Of a stretch of DNA of 64,000 nt, positions 49,369 through 58,029 are shown piece by piece; position 1 is the stretch's first letter, and each line of letters begins with the position of its first letter. The notes beneath the pieces are model-generated. The model ran no database searches and was not told the DNA's origin. It was given only the letters and a program-made list of their open reading frames with translations. The translations under genes and the position numbers were made by a program. The stretch is from Dissulfurispira thermophila (lineage in GTDB: Bacteria; Nitrospirota; Thermodesulfovibrionia; Thermodesulfovibrionales; Dissulfurispiraceae). The stretch spans positions 1,984,001 through 2,048,000 of the forward strand of contig NZ_AP022873.1 of assembly GCF_014701235.1 (NCBI RefSeq), given 5' to 3'.

Positions 49369-50370
49369 TTATTTTATAAAATTAGCAGGATTTTTATACT
49401 CATGACACTTCACACAATCCTTCTTTGCCTGTGCCTCTGTGACCCTCCATGAGTGAGGCTTGTGGCAATCTACACACTTCATATTCATTCCCTTTATATG
49501 AAGTTCATGCTTACCAACATTCAACTGGTCATTGTGACAGCTTATACAGGTTCCGTAATCAGGTCTTACCTTTTTATGCGGTTTATGACATTCATAACAC
49601 TTAAACTGCATGGGTGCATCATCAGGCACATTTATTTTTATCGCCCTTTTAATTACCTGCTGAGACGGCTGGAAGTATTTCACATCTATTGTTCCGTCTT
49701 CTATAAGCTTCTTTCTGATATTTTCATCTGTACCGTGACAGAATAGACACTTGTTTCTTCCTGGTTTTAAATCCTGAGTGCGGTCAGTATGACAGTTAAT
49801 ACATGCTAATTTTTCCATGCCTGTGCCGTGGACTTCTTTGTCAGTATGGCATTGCATACAGAATCTCTCCTCTGGCAAAAATTTGTGTGCTACATAGCCG
49901 TGGCACTGTGTGCACTCTATCTTCTCCATAAACACATGCTTTGCATGGTATCTTGACTTATTAACTTTTGCAGCCTGTGGATATTTTTCCTTTCCTTCCC
50001 AGTGGCATTCCATACATAGTTTTGACGGCACGATAATCTTTCCATGTCTTGGTTCAACTTGCTTCTGCCCCAAAAAGACAAATCTATAAAGCTGTACCAC
50101 TTGTTCTTTCTTTGTAGAGTGATGACACTCGTGGCAGGTAACTACATTATGCTTGCTCTGAGCCCACCTTTCCTGCGCATAATCATGCACATGACACAAC
50201 TGACATGCATTTGGGTCATTTTCAAAATAGTCATTAATCTTATATCCAGCAAAACCAATACCAATTAAAAAAAACAAGAAAATCAGCGCAATAATAATCT
50301 TTGTCTTCCTTGAAATACCTTCAGAATACCATTTGACAACTCTGTCAAATAATCTAAATGGATTAAACAC
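49369..50370 (-). CDS. Membrane-anchored undecaheme cytochrome c
   Basis: A 333-residue protein: NapC/NrfH-like N-terminal anchor (IIALIFLFFLIGIGFAGYKI) followed by eleven CxxCH motifs, beginning CQLCH and CHECH and ending CVDCH and CVKCH. Length per heme is short (about 26 residues), giving a compact heme wire. It is the first gene of the module with the tetraheme cytochrome, ferredoxin, NrfD and TorD-like genes. Candidate roles are a quinol-linked electron conduit to a periplasmic terminal reductase or to extracellular acceptors; no catalytic subunit is recognised. Confidence 0.93.
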   Translation of the reverse strand: MFNPFRLFDRVVKWYSEGISRKTKIIIALIFLFFLIGIGFAGYKINDYFENDPNACQLCHVHDYAQERWAQSKHNVVTCHECHHSTKKEQVVQLYRFVFLGQKQVEPRHGKIIVPSKLCMECHWEGKEKYPQAAKVNKSRYHAKHVFMEKIECTQCHGYVAHKFLPEERFCMQCHTDKEVHGTGMEKLACINCHTDRTQDLKPGRNKCLFCHGTDENIRKKLIEDGTIDVKYFQPSQQVIKRAIKINVPDDAPMQFKCYECHKPHKKVRPDYGTCISCHNDQLNVGKHELHIKGMNMKCVDCHKPHSWRVTEAQAKKDCVKCHEYKNPANFIK

Positions 50371-50400
50371 TTGAGACCTCCCCTATTTTTATCATTTTTT

Positions 50401-51684
50401 TTAAAGGCTTTTTAGTGTCTTATATGCTGCTTCAATAGTCCTGTTTATATCAGTATGAGTATGTGCAATTGAAATAAAACCTGCCTCAAACTGCGATGGT
50501 GCAAGGTTTATTCCATGATTTAACATGCCTCTGAAAAATCGTGAGAATTTCTCTATATCGGATGTCTTTGCTGTTTTATAATCCACAACCTCTGTATCAG
50601 TGAAATATGTGCAGAACATTGTACCTGCTCTATAAAATCTTGTTTTGACACCCACCTTTTTTGCAACATCCTTCAAACCTTCTTCAAGATATTGCATGGT
50701 GTTATTGAGTTTCTTGTATATATCCTTTTTTGAGAGTATCTTTAATGTCTCTATTCCTGCTGTCATAGCAAGTGGGTTTCCTGATAATGTCCCCGCTTGA
50801 TAAACAGGTCCTTCAGGAGCAACCATAGACATAATATCCTTTCTCCCTCCATATGCACCAACAGGAAGTCCACCACCTATAACTTTACCAAGGCAGGTCA
50901 TATCAGGTTTAATACCATAATAAGCTTGGGCTCCTCCATAAGAGACCCTAAAGCCTGTCATCACCTCATCGAATATAAGGATAATTCCGTATGTTGCTGT
51001 TTCTTTCCTTAATGTTTCCAAAAAACCGTCTCTCGGTAGAACACAGCCTATATTGCCGACAACCGGCTCGATGATAACGCATGCAATATTTTTCCACTCC
51101 TTCTGAACAACATCCTTGAATGCCTTAATATCGTTGAATGGAATGGTTATTGTATTTTTTGCATAATCTTTTGGAACACCCGGGCTGTCAGGCACACCAA
51201 ATGTTGCAGCTCCTGATCCTGCTTTAACTAAAAGCCCATCAGCATGTCCATGATAACATCCCTCAAACTTTATTATCTTATCCCTTTTTGTAAAACCACG
51301 TGCCACCCTTATAGCACTCATTGTTGCCTCTGTGCCAGAATTCACCATTCTCACCTTTTCAATAGATGGATATGCCTTGATTATCATCTGTGCAAGCTCT
51401 ATCTCAAGAGGGGTTGGCGCTCCAAAACTCGTACCATTTTCTATAATCTTTTTGAGGGCTTTAACAACAGAGGGATGCGAATGCCCCAGTATCATCGGTC
51501 CCCATGAAAGAACATAATCTATATATTCATTTCCGTCAACATCGTAGATCTTAGAGCCTTTCGCCCTTTGTATAAAGAGAGGTGACCCACCAACTGCCTT
51601 GAACGCCCTTACAGGACTATTAACACCGCCGGGCATCAATCCTACAGCCTTTCTGTAAAATGTCTTTGATTTAGTTGTTACCAT
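50401..51684 (-). CDS. hemL: Glutamate-1-semialdehyde 2,1-aminomutase
   Basis: A PLP enzyme of the tetrapyrrole (C5) pathway, about 428 residues from ATG 51684 (the TTG 12 nt upstream is a weaker start). Motifs: [12 protein letters not shown], the cofactor region [28 protein letters not shown] and the PLP-binding Lys in [17 protein letters not shown]. It makes 5-aminolevulinate for heme, consistent with the heavy demand of the multiheme genes beside it and for cobamide cofactors such as that of HgcA. Confidence 0.96.
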   Translation of the reverse strand: MVTTKSKTFYRKAVGLMPGGVNSPVRAFKAVGGSPLFIQRAKGSKIYDVDGNEYIDYVLSWGPMILGHSHPSVVKALKKIIENGTSFGAPTPLEIELAQMIIKAYPSIEKVRMVNSGTEATMSAIRVARGFTKRDKIIKFEGCYHGHADGLLVKAGSGAATFGVPDSPGVPKDYAKNTITIPFNDIKAFKDVVQKEWKNIACVIIEPVVGNIGCVLPRDGFLETLRKETATYGIILIFDEVMTGFRVSYGGAQAYYGIKPDMTCLGKVIGGGLPVGAYGGRKDIMSMVAPEGPVYQAGTLSGNPLAMTAGIETLKILSKKDIYKKLNNTMQYLEEGLKDVAKKVGVKTRFYRAGTMFCTYFTDTEVVDYKTAKTSDIEKFSRFFRGMLNHGINLAPSQFEAGFISIAHTHTDINRTIEAAYKTLKSL

Positions 51685-51745
51685 ACCTAATCCCAAAAAG
51701 TATGGAAATTTAGCACAAATATCGTGGGTTTGTCAAAAAGTTCAA

Positions 51746-52846
51746 TTATTCCCTGTCTTCATTCCTCGAAGATTGCTCGAGGTCTATTATCTTCTTGCCT
51801 TTTACATAGTCCTTAGTCCTGTAGGCTGTTATATTCATCATCTTTTTTATAATATTGTTCATTCTATTACACTGGTCCTCTATAATATTCATCTCTTCCT
51901 CTGTCAAAGGTTCCTGGTGTCTGAACTTATCCCTGAACAGACTTATGATATTATGAACAATAGTCATTGGCTGCCTCATTTCATGAGCAGTTGCGCCTGC
52001 AAGCTCAACAATAGCCTCAAGTCTTTTTCTTTCTATATCCTTTTCTATAGCAGAACTGAGCTTTCTTGATAGAATAATTGTTATTACAGCAACGAAGATA
52101 ACACTTATCACAGCTATTGTCAGCAAAGAAAATATGGTCTTGCGAAAATCAGCAGAATAAATTAAATCATATCGGTCCATGGGAATACTTATGCTTATTC
52201 CGCCTCTTATATCACCATAATTATATCCATGTTTTGCGTGACACTTAAGACATGGTGCCTCTGTCTTTAAAGGTCCAATATAACGAAAAATCCTGCTGCC
52301 ACTCCGCCCTGCCCAAGAAAGTTTACGATTTTCTGGGGACCCCTGTTGCAAGATTTCTGCATAATCTCCAATCTTATTACTTTCGAATTCCTTGAGAGCC
52401 TTCTTTTCCCAATCATCGGGAATATTAAAAGGATTAATAGGATTTAGGCTTACAATGCTAAATTTATAGCCCTGCCTCTGCATAGTGATCTCTGACAGTT
52501 GCCTTGTCATGTATGCGGGGTTTATTTTTGTATAATGCCTTCCGTCAACCGACACTATATCCCGCATAGGATCTTCGAGATAGGGATTTGGAGGGGTATC
52601 AGGTGTAACCTCAACATAGACACCTCCGTGTTTGGCATTCCACAGACGAGTGACCATTATCTGATCGAATAACGCACTGGCGCTTTCTTTTAAAATATTG
52701 AAAAGCTTTTCATCATGTGATTTCTTCTCCCACAGTATCAATGCAAAAAAAAGCAAGCCCAATATAATCACAAAAGGCACCAAAAATGTCACAGATAGCC
52801 TGCAAGGACTCTCTACCTTGTTTATTTCTGAAAAGAACTTTCTCAT
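51746..52846 (-). CDS. DUF3365 (Tll0287-like) heme-motif sensor with HisKA but no ATPase domain
   Basis: A 366-residue membrane protein: first helix about residues 18-40, a periplasmic DUF3365 domain carrying CLKCH (Cys199, Cys202, His203) in the typical APCLKCHAKHGY context, a second helix (TIFSLLTIAVISVIFVAVITIILS) and a HisKA-like segment with His288 in TAHEMRQPM. The frame then ends in a short charged tail, with no HATPase domain and no frameshift evident downstream. DUF3365 domains are c-heme redox or NO/O2 sensors. It may act as a substrate for another kinase, or be a decayed kinase. Confidence 0.82.
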   Translation of the reverse strand: MRKFFSEINKVESPCRLSVTFLVPFVIILGLLFFALILWEKKSHDEKLFNILKESASALFDQIMVTRLWNAKHGGVYVEVTPDTPPNPYLEDPMRDIVSVDGRHYTKINPAYMTRQLSEITMQRQGYKFSIVSLNPINPFNIPDDWEKKALKEFESNKIGDYAEILQQGSPENRKLSWAGRSGSRIFRYIGPLKTEAPCLKCHAKHGYNYGDIRGGISISIPMDRYDLIYSADFRKTIFSLLTIAVISVIFVAVITIILSRKLSSAIEKDIERKRLEAIVELAGATAHEMRQPMTIVHNIISLFRDKFRHQEPLTEEEMNIIEDQCNRMNNIIKKMMNITAYRTKDYVKGKKIIDLEQSSRNEDRE

Positions 52847-52907
52847 ATCTGAATTTTACACTTATTACTGCTATACAGACAATGTTAAAAAAATGTAAAA
52901 TTAACAA

Positions 52908-54473
52908 ATGAAATCAGCTGACATATCCCTTGACTTCAACCCCCAATTCCTCTGCGCCCTCAATGTAATAGAGGAAACTGATAAAAATGTCTTTATTACC
53001 GGCAGGGCAGGCACAGGCAAATCAACCCTGCTTCAGCATTTCAGGAATACTACAAAGAAAAAAATAGCTGTGCTTGCTCCAACAGGCGTTGCAGCAGTGA
53101 ATGTAAAAGGCCAGACCATTCATTCATTCTTCGGCTTCAAGCCTGATATCACCCCTGATATGGTAAGGGATGCCCGACCAAGAGAAAAGATGATTTACAA
53201 AAAGTTAGATGCTATTGTAATTGACGAGGTGTCAATGGTGCGTGCTGATCTCATGGACTGCATAGATGGTTTTCTCCGCATGCACGGCAAGAGTAAGACC
53301 AAGCCCTTTGGAGGCATCCAGATGATATTTATCGGAGACCTCTACCAGTTGCCGCCTGTTGTCACCTCACGCGATAAGACATTATTTAAAAGCTTTTACA
53401 AGAGTCCATATTTTTTTGATTCAATGGCATTTGGCAGCAGCTTTGATATGCAGTTCATAGAGCTTGAAAAAGTCTATCGTCAGCGTGACGATATATTTCT
53501 AAATATCCTTAATGCCATCAGAAACAATACTGCAAGTGATAAAGACCTTGAAATGATTAATGCTCGATACATACCCGATTTTCACGATGACAAAGGTTTC
53601 TATATCTATCTCACCACAACCAATGACATTGCCTCTTCAATCAACATAAAACGGCTCGCTGACCTCAAAGGCAAAGAATACACTTATCAAGGCATAATCA
53701 AGGGGGATTTCAATATCAAGGATCTGCCCACAGGTCTTGATATTACTATTAAGGCAGAAGCTCAAGTGATGCTCCTTAATAACGATTCTATAGGGCGATG
53801 GATAAATGGAAGCATAGGCAAGGTTATTGGCATTGAGAAGATAAAGGATGAACCTGATACAATCCATGTAGAACTTCAGAATGGAGAAGTTGTTGACGTT
53901 AGACCATATACATGGGAGATGTATGAATTCCATTACGACAAAAAATCGCAAACAGTCATATCTGATGTAGTAGGTACATTCACACAGTATCCATTAAAGC
54001 TTGCGTGGGCAGTTACAATTCACAAAGCACAGGGAATGACATTTGAAAAGGTAGTCATAGACATTGGCAGAGGAACATTTTCTCATGGTCAGTTATATGT
54101 TGCTCTCTCAAGATGCACAACCCTCGAAGGCATTGTTCTCAAAAAGCCTGTGTCAAAAAAACATATCTTCATGGACTGGCGCGTCGTAGATTTTGTTACT
54201 AAATATCAATATAAACAATCGCAAAAGAGTCTACCGATTGATGAAAAGCTTTTGATCATACAAAATGCCATAAAGGACAAAAGCCCACTCGAAATCGTTT
54301 ACCTCAAGACAAAAGATGAGAAATCAAGACGCACTATTATCCCGCACTTTGTTGGAGAACTGGAGTTCAATGGCAGAAAATTCATAGGTGTTCAGGCATA
54401 CTGCACAAAAAGAAAAGACGACAGGGTATTTCATATTGAGCGGATACTCGAGATTCGCCCTGAAAAAAAGTAG
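52908..54473 (+). CDS. Pif1/RecD-like helicase with C-terminal WYL-like domain
   Basis: A 521-residue superfamily 1 helicase: Walker A GRAGTGKSTL (about residue 33), DEVSMVRADLMD (motif II), the Gln-rich QLPPVV segment, and the C-terminal VTIHKAQGMTFEKVVIDIGRGTF...GQLYVALSRC. The last 80 residues (LEIVYLKTKDEKSRRTIIPHFVGELEFNGRKFIGVQAYC) have the pattern of a WYL domain. Pif1-type enzymes unwind DNA 5' to 3', including G-quadruplexes; the WYL-like domain may bind a nucleic acid or ligand that tunes activity. Single gene. Confidence 0.88.
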   Translation: MKSADISLDFNPQFLCALNVIEETDKNVFITGRAGTGKSTLLQHFRNTTKKKIAVLAPTGVAAVNVKGQTIHSFFGFKPDITPDMVRDARPREKMIYKKLDAIVIDEVSMVRADLMDCIDGFLRMHGKSKTKPFGGIQMIFIGDLYQLPPVVTSRDKTLFKSFYKSPYFFDSMAFGSSFDMQFIELEKVYRQRDDIFLNILNAIRNNTASDKDLEMINARYIPDFHDDKGFYIYLTTTNDIASSINIKRLADLKGKEYTYQGIIKGDFNIKDLPTGLDITIKAEAQVMLLNNDSIGRWINGSIGKVIGIEKIKDEPDTIHVELQNGEVVDVRPYTWEMYEFHYDKKSQTVISDVVGTFTQYPLKLAWAVTIHKAQGMTFEKVVIDIGRGTFSHGQLYVALSRCTTLEGIVLKKPVSKKHIFMDWRVVDFVTKYQYKQSQKSLPIDEKLLIIQNAIKDKSPLEIVYLKTKDEKSRRTIIPHFVGELEFNGRKFIGVQAYCTKRKDDRVFHIERILEIRPEKK

Positions 54474-54534
54474 TATTGCACTTCTACTGCAACATTTATA
54501 AAATAAATATTGAACTCGGTAAAAGGAGAAAATC

Positions 54535-55032
54535 TTGGAAAAAGTAAATAAAAATATTAGCGGAAAAGGACAAAAAGAATTCTATTTCTGGATACATGCC
54601 CTTTTCAGAAAATACATAGAAGTAACAATGGATATAATACTGATCGGGCTTGTGATAGTAACCTTTATTTTTATCGCTAAAACAATATACTTATTAGGAT
54701 TGGATATTTATAAAACAACCAATATCCCTTATGTAATTTCAGAGTTTCTGTTCATATTCATTCTCATAGAGGTAATGCGTATCCTTGTAGTATATATAGA
54801 ATTCCACCATGTCTCTGTTGATATTATGGTTGAGTTAGCAATTGTAGCAATACTCAGAGAGATTATAATTAAAGGAGCCATTGAACTTGACACACTGAAA
54901 ATAGTAGGCATATCCCTACTGATAGCAGTTCTTGGCTTCTTGCTTAAATTCGGAGATATACGAACAAGGCCTCATGAAGATGAAAGTACATACAAACCAT
55001 TTTTCCGAAAACATGCAAAAACAGAAAAGTAA
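54535..55032 (+). CDS. PsiE-family membrane protein
   Basis: A 165-residue protein with four membrane helices; the segment LIEVMRILVVYIEFHHVSVDIMVELAIVAILREIIIKG is the PsiE (phosphate-starvation-inducible E) signature. Start is TTG at 54535 with AAAGGAG upstream. Function unknown in the family. It converges with the radical SAM gene, with the stops 1 nt apart. Confidence 0.87.
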   Translation: MEKVNKNISGKGQKEFYFWIHALFRKYIEVTMDIILIGLVIVTFIFIAKTIYLLGLDIYKTTNIPYVISEFLFIFILIEVMRILVVYIEFHHVSVDIMVELAIVAILREIIIKGAIELDTLKIVGISLLIAVLGFLLKFGDIRTRPHEDESTYKPFFRKHAKTEK

Positions 55033-55033
55033 T

Positions 55034-56155
55034 TTATTCAAAAATCACATACTTCCTTACCTTTTCTGCTCTTTTACCCTTAATCCCCAAATCTTCAAAA
55101 GACGAGATTTTTCTTGCCCTTCTTGTTTTCAAAATAATCTCTGCTGTTTTTATGCCAATACCGGGGACCCTCAATAATTCTTCTCTATCTGCACTGTTTA
55201 ATTTTACAGGAAAAAACTCGGGGTGTCTTTCTGCCCATACATCTTTCGGGTCTTTATCAAGCCTCAGATTGCCAAATGGGTCAAATAATATATCATCATA
55301 GGAAAATCCATATTTGCGTATAAGATAATCAGACTGATATAAACGATGTTCTCGCATAAAGATATTATTGGGGTTCGAGAGTATCTGTTTCTCTCCGGGA
55401 ATATCAGGATGTCCAAGCCCTTTCTGATAGGCAGAAAAATAAACTCTCTGAAATTTTAAGTGGTTATACAACTTAAACATATATTGTATTATCTCAGAAT
55501 CTGTCTCATCAGAAGCACCCACAATAAACTGTGTTGTGCATTTTACCCTCGAATATTTCATGCCCTGTGCCGTAAGTTTTGACATTAGTTTCAATGGACG
55601 GACAATATCATTAATATAATCTTTCTTTGTTGAAAGAATATCAAAATGTTTCTTGCCTGGTGTTTCAATATTGAGGGAAACAGCACTTGCCAAAGAAATG
55701 GAATCTTCAATAGCTGCGTCAGATGCACCCGGAATTACTTTCAAATGAATATAGCCTTTATAGTTATGTTTATACCTGAGAATGCGGGCAGCAGCGTTTA
55801 TCCTGTCCATTGTGTAATCAGGGTCCCTAATAACGCCTGAACTCAAAAATAAGCCAAAAACTTTTTTCCTCCTCACATATTCCATGAATATATTTGCTAC
55901 CTCATCTGGTTGGAGAGTGCATCGTCTCACATTAGTCTCTGAACGCAATGGGCAGTATTTGCAGTCATTTGAACATACATTGGAGAGAAGTGTTTTTAGG
56001 AGTATTGAATATCCGCCATTTGGAAGGGTAACAGGATAAAGCCACTTTCCATCCAGCCCTCTCCTCCTGCGATCATCCTTGCCAGTGCCACATGCACACG
56101 CAAGATCATACTGCGAGTCATTAGAAAGTATCTTTAGCTTTTCTATAGTGCCCAT
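55034..56155 (-). CDS. Radical SAM protein with C-terminal helix-hairpin-helix (putative DNA modification/repair type)
   Basis: A 373-residue protein: the radical SAM motif CX3CX2C in NVCSNDCKYCPLR, downstream Ser/Thr and Ile rich strands (GLFLSSGVIRDPDY), and a C-terminal HhH (REELLRVPGIGIKTAEIILKTRRA). This matches the family that in other bacteria sits next to a TIGR03915-type DNA-binding partner and is predicted to act on DNA. No partner is adjacent here. An N-terminal Cys pair (YDLACACGTG) may bind a further metal centre. Confidence 0.88.
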   Translation of the reverse strand: MGTIEKLKILSNDSQYDLACACGTGKDDRRRRGLDGKWLYPVTLPNGGYSILLKTLLSNVCSNDCKYCPLRSETNVRRCTLQPDEVANIFMEYVRRKKVFGLFLSSGVIRDPDYTMDRINAAARILRYKHNYKGYIHLKVIPGASDAAIEDSISLASAVSLNIETPGKKHFDILSTKKDYINDIVRPLKLMSKLTAQGMKYSRVKCTTQFIVGASDETDSEIIQYMFKLYNHLKFQRVYFSAYQKGLGHPDIPGEKQILSNPNNIFMREHRLYQSDYLIRKYGFSYDDILFDPFGNLRLDKDPKDVWAERHPEFFPVKLNSADREELLRVPGIGIKTAEIILKTRRARKISSFEDLGIKGKRAEKVRKYVIFE

Positions 56156-56241
56156 AGAAGAATTATATCATAGCCACTATAATCTCAAAGGGCTGAAATA
56201 TGTGTTAAAAATAGACAGGTGTGCATATAATATAGGAAAGT

Positions 56242-56946
56242 ATGAACTTGACATTAGATATTAAAACTTTCTGCAAATCCTCCGGCGCAGACCTTGTGGG
56301 AATCGCCGACCTTGAACCGTTCAAACAAGGCTGGACGGTTCTGCCGCAGAATCTTTTAGAGCCGTATACGCGTGCAATCTCAATTGCAATGCATGTTAAT
56401 AATGATATAATCAGTGCCATCTCTGATGTCCCCACGCCAGAATATGCACAGCATTACAGGAGTGTGAATGCCTCTCTGGATAAGATCACTTCTCAGTTGG
56501 TTCAATGGATTATTGACAAAGGATTTAATGCAAAGGCTATTCAGGCCTCACATATCGTTGATGAAAACAACCTCCTCGGAAACATCTCCCATAAGGCTGT
56601 GGCAAGAATGGCAGGCATCGGATGGCAAGGGAAAAGCCTGCTCATCATAAGCCCTGAATACGGGCCAAGGATAAGGCTTGCAACTGTTATAACCAATATG
56701 CCCCTTGAAGCAGATCAGCCATTAAAGAATAGGTGTGGCAGATGCATGGAATGTGCTAAAGCCTGTCCTGCATCGGCAATAAAGAATGTATCCACAGAAA
56801 GCCATTACGAAAGCAGGGATGAGGCAATCCACTTAGATAAGTGCCATGGCAAATTGTGTGAATTCAAGGCAAGGCCGGGAGTTGATGCACTCATCTGCGG
56901 TGTTTGCATAAAGGTTTGTCCATTTGGTAAAAAATCAAGACTGTAA
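56242..56946 (+). CDS. Epoxyqueuosine reductase-like Fe-S protein
   Basis: A 234-residue protein with a QueG-like N-terminal part (GADLVGIADLEPFK, YTRAISIAMHV, AGIGWQGKSLLIISPEYGPRIRLATVITNMPLE) and two [4Fe-4S] motifs (CGRCMECAKACPASAI and CGVCIKVCPFG). True QueG is about 350 residues with HEAT repeats and needs cobalamin for queuosine synthesis; this is the short form, often of unknown role but corrinoid-linked. It lies 30 nt before the upstream ATG of hgcA, another corrinoid protein, and may be cotranscribed with it. Confidence 0.85.
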   Translation: MNLTLDIKTFCKSSGADLVGIADLEPFKQGWTVLPQNLLEPYTRAISIAMHVNNDIISAISDVPTPEYAQHYRSVNASLDKITSQLVQWIIDKGFNAKAIQASHIVDENNLLGNISHKAVARMAGIGWQGKSLLIISPEYGPRIRLATVITNMPLEADQPLKNRCGRCMECAKACPASAIKNVSTESHYESRDEAIHLDKCHGKLCEFKARPGVDALICGVCIKVCPFGKKSRL

Positions 56947-56976
56947 TAAAATGGCCATAATATTTTAAAATTAAAT

Positions 56977-57111
56977 ATGGCTAATATACTTAATATCCCT
57001 ATTTCTTGCTGACCGTCAGGCGCGAAAAAGCCTGCTGTACGCAGGACAACATCGGAATGGACAATAGACGACTACATTGGAGCGATCCGGTCGCGCATCA
57101 GTAATTTTCGT
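56977..57111 (+). other. Upstream in-frame segment of hgcA with an internal UGA (candidate Sec codon and SECIS hairpin)
   Basis: ATG at 56977 opens MANILNIPISC, then TGA (57010-57012), then the frame runs on as PSGAKKPAVRRTTSEWTIDD and YIGAIRSRISNFR into the Met at 57112. The part after the UGA looks like the conserved HgcA N-terminus, yet holds no ATG, GTG or TTG. CCTGC (57031-57035) and GCAGG (57041-57045) form a hairpin with loop TGTAC, 18 nt after the UGA, with G at loop position 2. A competing stem CAGGC/GCCTG exists at 57017-57034. No clear ribosome site precedes 56977. Confidence 0.5.
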
Positions 57112-58029
57112 ATGCAATATTCCGTCGAACCCGGACTTTACGCCATCGGACAACCTGACGCAGAATCTGATGTATTTGTAACCGCAAATTATAAACTAAG
57201 CTTTGATATTCTCAGAAAATCCCTTAAAGGGTTTAACGCTTGGATACTGGTGCTCGATACTAAAAGCATCAATGTCTGGTGTGCTGCCGGAAAAGGAACA
57301 TTCGGCACAGATGAGCTTGTGAGACGCATTAATGAAGTCCAATTGCATAAGGTTGTTCATCACAGAAAAATAATATTACCTCAACTGGGGGCCGTGGGCA
57401 TAAATGCAAAGGCAGTTCAGAAACAAACCGACTTCAAGGTTTATTTTGGGCCTGTTTATGCAAAAGATATCCCTGAATATGTAAATGCAGGTTATAAAAA
57501 AAACGATAAAATGCGACTTGTAAAATTTACAATGCTCGACAGGCTTATTCTTACTCCGATGGAGATTAATCCTGCTATGAAAAGATTCCCAATTTTTGCC
57601 CTAATTGTTCTGCTGATCTTTGGTCTCCAGCCGTCAGGCATTTTATTCAAAGATGCACTATCAGGAGGCATACCGTTTTTATTGCTTGGTTTGATGAGCA
57701 TACTCAGTGGTGCATTTATAACTCCGGTGCTGCTCCCCTTTATTCCATTTCGCTCATTTGCTGTTAAGGGCTGGATAACAGGAATAATATCCACATACAT
57801 CATGATGAAGACAACAAATCTGGACATTCTACCTGCTGTATCGTCCTACATTTTCTTTCCAGTTGCAAGCTCTTATATTGCACTTCAGTTCACGGGCTCC
57901 ACTACTTTTACTAACATGTCAGGCGTCAGGAGAGAGTTAAAAGTGGGGTTGCCAATATATTTAGTATTTACAGTTCTTTCGGTTATGCTACTATTAGTCT
58001 ATAAACTTTTTCAGTGGAAGGTTCTATGA
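57112..58029 (+). CDS. hgcA: HgcA, corrinoid-dependent mercury methyltransferase (standard-code part)
   Basis: The protein has the HgcA hallmark NVWCAAGKGTFGTDEL, whose Cys (residue 57 counting from this Met) ligates cobalt of the corrinoid, preceded by VEPGLYAIGQP and TANYKLSFDILRKSLKGFNAWILVLDTK. Four to five membrane helices follow (IFALIVLLIFGLQPSGILF, LLLGLMSILSGAFITPVLL, YIFFPVASSYIALQF, YLVFTVLSVMLLLVYKLF). HgcA transfers a methyl group to Hg(II) with HgcB. The Met at 57112 truncates the conserved N-terminus; the real protein probably begins at 56977 across a UGA (350 residues). The stop overlaps hgcB. Confidence 0.95.
   Translation: MQYSVEPGLYAIGQPDAESDVFVTANYKLSFDILRKSLKGFNAWILVLDTKSINVWCAAGKGTFGTDELVRRINEVQLHKVVHHRKIILPQLGAVGINAKAVQKQTDFKVYFGPVYAKDIPEYVNAGYKKNDKMRLVKFTMLDRLILTPMEINPAMKRFPIFALIVLLIFGLQPSGILFKDALSGGIPFLLLGLMSILSGAFITPVLLPFIPFRSFAVKGWITGIISTYIMMKTTNLDILPAVSSYIFFPVASSYIALQFTGSTTFTNMSGVRRELKVGLPIYLVFTVLSVMLLLVYKLFQWKVL

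Noticed and set aside
57112-58029. CO dehydrogenase/acetyl-CoA synthase corrinoid subunit
   Set aside because: The NVWCAAGK motif, the membrane helices and the adjoining HgcB identify HgcA; CdhD/AcsC lack the membrane part.
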